From Micromonospora sp. C28SCA-DRY-2 (GTDB taxonomy: Bacteria > Actinomycetota > Actinomycetes > Mycobacteriales > Micromonosporaceae): a stretch of DNA of 64,000 bases. The translations under genes and the position numbers were made by a program. Under the pieces are notes generated by a model. The model was given only the letters and a program-made list of their open reading frames with translations. It made no database searches and was not told where the DNA came from. Shown here piece by piece: positions 60,519 through 64,000 of the stretch (the stretch's first letter is position 1; each line of letters opens with the position of its first letter). The DNA is taken from contig NZ_JAUMKD010000003.1 in assembly GCF_030519475.1 (NCBI RefSeq), positions 682,001 through 746,000 of the forward strand. Direction: 5' to 3'.

Positions 60519-62168
60519 GTGCGGCAGCGGCTGATCGCGGGGCGGTACCGGCTGCTGGACCTGGTCGGGACCGGGGGGATGGGCCGGATCTGGCTGGCCC
60601 GGGACGAGATGCTGCACCGGGATGTCGCGGTCAAGGAGATCCGGCCGCCGGCCTGGCTGACCGAGTCCGAACGGGACGAGGTGCGGCTGCGGACGCTGCG
60701 CGAGGCGCGCACCGCGGCCCGGCTCAACCACCCGAACGTGGTCCGGATCTACGACGTGGTGCACGACGGGGACAGCCCGTGGATCGTGATGGAGTACGTG
60801 CGCTCCCGCTCGGTGCACCAGATCCTCGCCGCCGACGGGCCGCTGAGCCCGCGACGTACCGCCCGGATCGGGCTGGCGGTGCTCGCCGCGTTGCGCGCCG
60901 CGCACGCCGCCGGCGTGCTGCACCGCGACGTGAAGCCGCACAACGTACTGGTCGCCGACGACGGCCGGGTGGTGCTGACCGACTTCGGCCTGGCCACCTT
61001 CGACGGCGGGGACGGCGCGATGACCGGGCCGGGCATGGTGCTCGGCTCGCCGCAGTTCGTCGCCCCGGAACGGGCCCGGGACGGGATCTCCGATCCGCGC
61101 ACCGACCTGTGGTCGCTCGGCGCGACCCTCTACGCGGCCGTCGAGGGGCGGGCCCCGTACGCCCGGCCCAGCGCGATGGCGACGCTGAGCGCGCTGGCCA
61201 CCGAGCCGCCGGATCCGATGCGCCGGGCCGGCGTGCTCCGGCCGGTCCTCACCGGACTGCTGCAACGCGACCCGTGGCGGCGGCTGACCGCCCTCGAGGC
61301 CGAACCGCTGCTGCGCGCCGCCGCCGACCCGGACCGGCCGGCCGCCGCCCGGCCACCGACGGCGGAGCCGGCGCCACCCCCGGCGGCCGGCCCGACCCGG
61401 CCGCGGCCCGCTGCCGGCGCGACCGGCCCGGTCCCCGACGGCACGCCGCCACCGGCGCGGGCGGAGCCGGCCGGGCGTGCGGTGCGGCGCGCGCGGTCGA
61501 CGCGGCTGCGGCGCCTCGTGGCGGCGGGCCTGGCCGCCACCCTGCTCGCCTCGGTCGGGGTCGCGCTCAGCCTCGCCGGACGGACCGGCGAGCCGCTGAC
61601 CGCCCCGTCCGGCTCCGGTGCCGGTGCCACCGACCGGCCCCGGCCCGCCGCGTTCGCCTGTGCGGCGACGCCGCCGCCCGGTGCCGCACCGGTGCCGTCG
61701 GTGCCCGCGCCGGCGGGCGCGTTCCGGCTGGTGGACAACTGGACCTGGCACGTGGACCCGGCCGGCTACCGGATCGCCGCCCCGGTGGCCTGGCTGCGCT
61801 GGACCGACGGCGCGGCGACCTGCTTCCGGGAGCCGGACGGGGCCCGCGTGCTGAGCGTGGAGGCCGGTCCCCGGCGGGCCGACCCGGTCGCCTGGTGGCG
61901 GGCCGAGGAGCGGCGGCTCACCGGGGGCGGTGCGCTCCCCGGCTACCAGCGCTACGACCTCGCGGCACTGGACATGTTCCGGGGCGCCGCGATCTGGGAG
62001 TGCGCCTGGATCAGTGCGGCCGGGGACCGGGTGCACACCGGCCGGCTGCTGGCGAACGTCTCCGCCGACCGGGCGTACACCGTCTCATGGCTGACAAAAG
62101 AGTTCGACTGGCAGGTCAACACGGCATACTTCGCGATGATCCGGCAGAGCTTCACCCCCCTGCCCTGA
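60519..62168 (+). CDS. serine/threonine protein kinase with extracellular domain
   Basis: This 549-residue Hanks-type kinase has, near 10-270, Gly loop GTGGMG, VAVKEI Lys, catalytic HRDVKPHN, DFG Asp, and SPQFVAPE activation loop. A Pro/Ala-rich linker (about 280-325), one membrane helix (LRRLVAAGLAATLLASVGVALSLAG near 331-355), a short Pro/Ala spacer, and an extracellular domain of about 140 residues rich in Trp and Arg follow. There are no PASTA repeats; the sensor part is unfamiliar. The GTG at 60519 was chosen because TATCGT (60480-60485) gives a transcript starting just before GGGAGGG. Upstream in-frame GTG 60486 lacks a ribosome binding site. Confidence 0.93.
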   Translation: MRQRLIAGRYRLLDLVGTGGMGRIWLARDEMLHRDVAVKEIRPPAWLTESERDEVRLRTLREARTAARLNHPNVVRIYDVVHDGDSPWIVMEYVRSRSVHQILAADGPLSPRRTARIGLAVLAALRAAHAAGVLHRDVKPHNVLVADDGRVVLTDFGLATFDGGDGAMTGPGMVLGSPQFVAPERARDGISDPRTDLWSLGATLYAAVEGRAPYARPSAMATLSALATEPPDPMRRAGVLRPVLTGLLQRDPWRRLTALEAEPLLRAAADPDRPAAARPPTAEPAPPPAAGPTRPRPAAGATGPVPDGTPPPARAEPAGRAVRRARSTRLRRLVAAGLAATLLASVGVALSLAGRTGEPLTAPSGSGAGATDRPRPAAFACAATPPPGAAPVPSVPAPAGAFRLVDNWTWHVDPAGYRIAAPVAWLRWTDGAATCFREPDGARVLSVEAGPRRADPVAWWRAEERRLTGGGALPGYQRYDLAALDMFRGAAIWECAWISAAGDRVHTGRLLANVSADRAYTVSWLTKEFDWQVNTAYFAMIRQSFTPLP

Positions 62169-62271
62169 CACCGTCCCCTGTGGACCCGTCCGGGCGATGC
62201 CCGCGCGGCACGGCTCTGAACTACAGTGGCGTAGTTTTGGCGCTCAAGATCCCTGGGGAGGGTGAGCCGAG

Positions 62272-63081
62272 ATGATGGGACCGTCCCACGCGCTGTCCGG
62301 CGCTGCGGTGTGGCTGGCCGGGTCGTGGGCGCTGGACCACTTCGCCGACTACCACCAGTCCCCGCTCGCGCTCGCCGTCGGCACGGCGGTCTGCGCGGGC
62401 GGCGCGCTCTTCCCCGACCTCGACCTGTCCGGCAAGGTCACCCGCAACCAGGGCGGTGCCACGGTGGCCCGCACCTTCGGGGTGTTCTCGCTGTTCATCG
62501 CCGAGGTGATGGAGAAGATCTCGCTCGGCGTCTACTACGCCACCAAACTCAGCCGCGACCCGCGCCGCAGCAACGGGCACCGCACCCTGACCCACACCAT
62601 CCCGTTCACCCTGCTGGTCGGCTGGGGCACCACCGCGCTCTGCGCCGCGTACGGCAAGTGGGCGGTGATCGGCATCCTGTTCTTCATGATCGGGCTGGCG
62701 CTGCGCGGGCTGTTCGACGAGTGGGCCGAGCGGGCCGGCTGGGTGATCGTGACCCTGGTGTCCGCCGGCTCGGCCTGGTTCGTCGCCGCCAACCTGCCCG
62801 GCGGCCGGGGCTATCCGCTGATCGGCACCGCCGTCGGCGTGGGCTGCTTCGTGCACATCCTCGGCGACATGATCACCAAGGCCGGGGTGCCGATCCTCTG
62901 GCCGATCCCGATCAAACGTCGGATGTGGACGATGATCGGCCTGCCGAACAGCATCGCGCTGCGGGCCGGCAGCAAGACCGAGGTGGTCGTGGTGCGCGCC
63001 GCGCTGACCGTGATCGCGGTGCTGGCCGCCGCCGGGCTGGTCGCCCCGTCGGTGCTGCAACGCTTCAACATTCAAGTATGA
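62272..63081 (+). CDS. YdjM-like membrane-bound metal-dependent hydrolase family protein
   Basis: This 269-residue membrane protein of the YdjM/DUF457 group has GPSHALSGAAVWLAGSW at the N terminus, PDLDLSGK near 50, NGHRTLTHTIPFTLLVGW near 98 (His motifs), and HILGDMITKAGVPILWPIP near 197 (final metal-binding HxxxD-type motif). Several helices lie between these. The E. coli YdjM is LexA-regulated; here no LexA box is evident. The start has GGGAGGGTGAGCC upstream and two adjacent ATGs. It overlaps the amidohydrolase start by 4 bases, so they are coupled. Confidence 0.92.
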   Translation: MMGPSHALSGAAVWLAGSWALDHFADYHQSPLALAVGTAVCAGGALFPDLDLSGKVTRNQGGATVARTFGVFSLFIAEVMEKISLGVYYATKLSRDPRRSNGHRTLTHTIPFTLLVGWGTTALCAAYGKWAVIGILFFMIGLALRGLFDEWAERAGWVIVTLVSAGSAWFVAANLPGGRGYPLIGTAVGVGCFVHILGDMITKAGVPILWPIPIKRRMWTMIGLPNSIALRAGSKTEVVVVRAALTVIAVLAAAGLVAPSVLQRFNIQV

Positions 63082-63995
63082 CCGACCGGCCCGCCCCCGC
63101 GGCACCGCTGTCCGGGGCCGACGACGCCGAGGTGCCGGCGTTCTGGCGCGGGCTCGGCCTGCCCGGGCTGGCCGACGTGCACGTGCACTTCCTGCCGCCC
63201 CGGCTGCTGCGCCGGGTGTGGGCGTACTTCGACGCGGCCGGACCGCTGGTCGGCACCGAGTGGCCGATCCGCTACCGGTGGAGCGACGCGGAACGGGTGG
63301 CGCACCTGCGCCGGCTCGGCGTCCGGGCGTTCAGCGCGCTGGCGTACGCCCACAAACCCGGCATGGCCGCGGAGCTGAACCGGTGGACGCTCGACTTCGC
63401 CCGGGCCACCCCGGGCTGCCTCCCCTCGGCCACCTTCTTCCCGGAGCCGACGGCCGCCCGGTACGTCGCCGACGCGCTGGCCGCCGGCGCCCGGGTGTTC
63501 AAGGTGCACGTGCAGGTCGGCGGGTTCGCGCCGACCGATCCCGCGCTGGACCCGGTCTGGGGGCTGCTGGCCGAGGCCGGGGTGCCGGTCGTGGTGCACG
63601 CCGGGCACGCCCCGGTCGGCACCGCGCACACCGGGCCGGAGCCGTTCGCCGCGGTGCTCGCCCGCCACCCCCGGCTGCCCGCGGTGGTGGCCCACCTGGG
63701 CGCGCCGGACTACCGGGCCTTCCTGGACCTGGCGGAGGCGTACGAGCGGGTCCGGCTGGACACCACGATGGCCTTCACCTCGTTCTTCGACCGGTTCGTG
63801 CCCTTCCCCACCGACGAGCTGCCCCGGCTGCGGGCCCTCGGGCTGGCCGGCAAGGTGCTGCTGGGCAGCGACTTCCCGAACCTCCCCTACCCGTACGCCG
63901 AGCAGGTGGCCGGGCTGGCCCGGCTCGACCTCGGCGACGACTGGCTGCGCGCGGTCTGCTGGCACAACGCGGCCGCCCTGTTCCGGTTGGACTGA
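63078..63995 (+). CDS. amidohydrolase_2 (ACMSD-like) metal-dependent hydrolase
   Basis: This 305-residue TIM-barrel hydrolase has metal ligand motifs DVHVHF near 33, VFKVHVQVGGF near 143, PVVVHAGH near 174, VVAHLGAPDY near 199, and the catalytic Asp region LLGSDFPNLPYPY near 259. This is the amidohydrolase_2 group, which includes decarboxylases and lactonases; the substrate is unknown. The ATG lies inside the stop codon of the YdjM-like gene (ATGA overlap), so the two are translationally coupled. The gene ends 5 bases before the window edge. Confidence 0.94.
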   Translation: MTDRPAPAAPLSGADDAEVPAFWRGLGLPGLADVHVHFLPPRLLRRVWAYFDAAGPLVGTEWPIRYRWSDAERVAHLRRLGVRAFSALAYAHKPGMAAELNRWTLDFARATPGCLPSATFFPEPTAARYVADALAAGARVFKVHVQVGGFAPTDPALDPVWGLLAEAGVPVVVHAGHAPVGTAHTGPEPFAAVLARHPRLPAVVAHLGAPDYRAFLDLAEAYERVRLDTTMAFTSFFDRFVPFPTDELPRLRALGLAGKVLLGSDFPNLPYPYAEQVAGLARLDLGDDWLRAVCWHNAAALFRLD

Positions 63996-64000
63996 CCCGC

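Overview
The window is very GC-rich, with strong third-position GC, frequent GTG starts and many 1-4 base gene overlaps. It carries F420-dependent enzymes, a mycothiol-type DsbA protein, twin-arginine lipoproteins, a SARP regulator, an LpqY-SugABC importer and CebR boxes. This fits an actinomycete chromosome, most likely Micromonosporaceae (Micromonospora-like). No tRNA, rRNA, CRISPR array, transposase, phage gene or plasmid function was seen. About 57 genes are called.

Region by region. 0.1-4.7 kb: small metabolic and membrane genes, a D,D-carboxypeptidase and a class A beta-lactamase. 4.7-7.1 kb: an SDR-F420 oxidoreductase pair and a DUF4287 protein. 7.2-10.1 kb: a rifamycin phosphotransferase (rph) preceded by a rifamycin-associated element and a leader of about 310 nt. 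10.2-13.5 kb: an ECF sigma factor with its membrane partner, and a NarL/DesK-type two-component system. 13.6-25 kb: membrane proteins, a large SARP/NB-ARC regulator, a DrrAB-type exporter preceded by four phased heptamers, LtrA, PEBP, PAP2 and DUF3159 proteins. 25-30.5 kb: a cellulose locus made of a secreted CBM2-GH48 exocellulase and an exported GH1 beta-glucosidase, with three CebR-type operators. 30.6-33.6 kb: half of a conservon (kinase plus roadblock protein). 33.7-41.4 kb: a sugar kinase, a fused anthranilate-synthase-type enzyme behind a Trp-Trp leader peptide, WrbA, GNAT, an AlkZ-like protein and a PRC-barrel/DUF2382 stress protein. 41.4-45.8 kb: the trehalose importer operon lpqY-sugABC. 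46-51.7 kb: small enzymes, a RusA-like protein, an L,D-transpeptidase, a HAD phosphatase and a TetR regulator. 51.8-57.9 kb: an alpha-glucan block (GH63-like hydrolase, debranching-type enzyme, Rv3032-like glycosyltransferase). 58-64 kb: two divergent MreB-like actin relatives, a KhtT-like N-terminal domain protein, a Ser/Thr kinase, a YdjM-like protein and an amidohydrolase.

How the genes fit together. The GH48 enzyme would release cellobiose, GH1 would split it, and CebR would sense it. LpqY-SugABC recovers trehalose, and the alpha-glucan block would make or trim intracellular glucan. Antibiotic defence is scattered: rph, bla, the DrrAB-type pump. Regulation visible in the DNA includes the rifamycin element, the CebR boxes, a tryptophan attenuator, an ECF-type promoter motif before both the sigma factor and the beta-lactamase, a SigB-type promoter, SARP-like repeats, and a run of TANNNT boxes 6-8 nt before start codons that indicates leaderless transcripts. 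All functions come from reading motifs; no database search was run.
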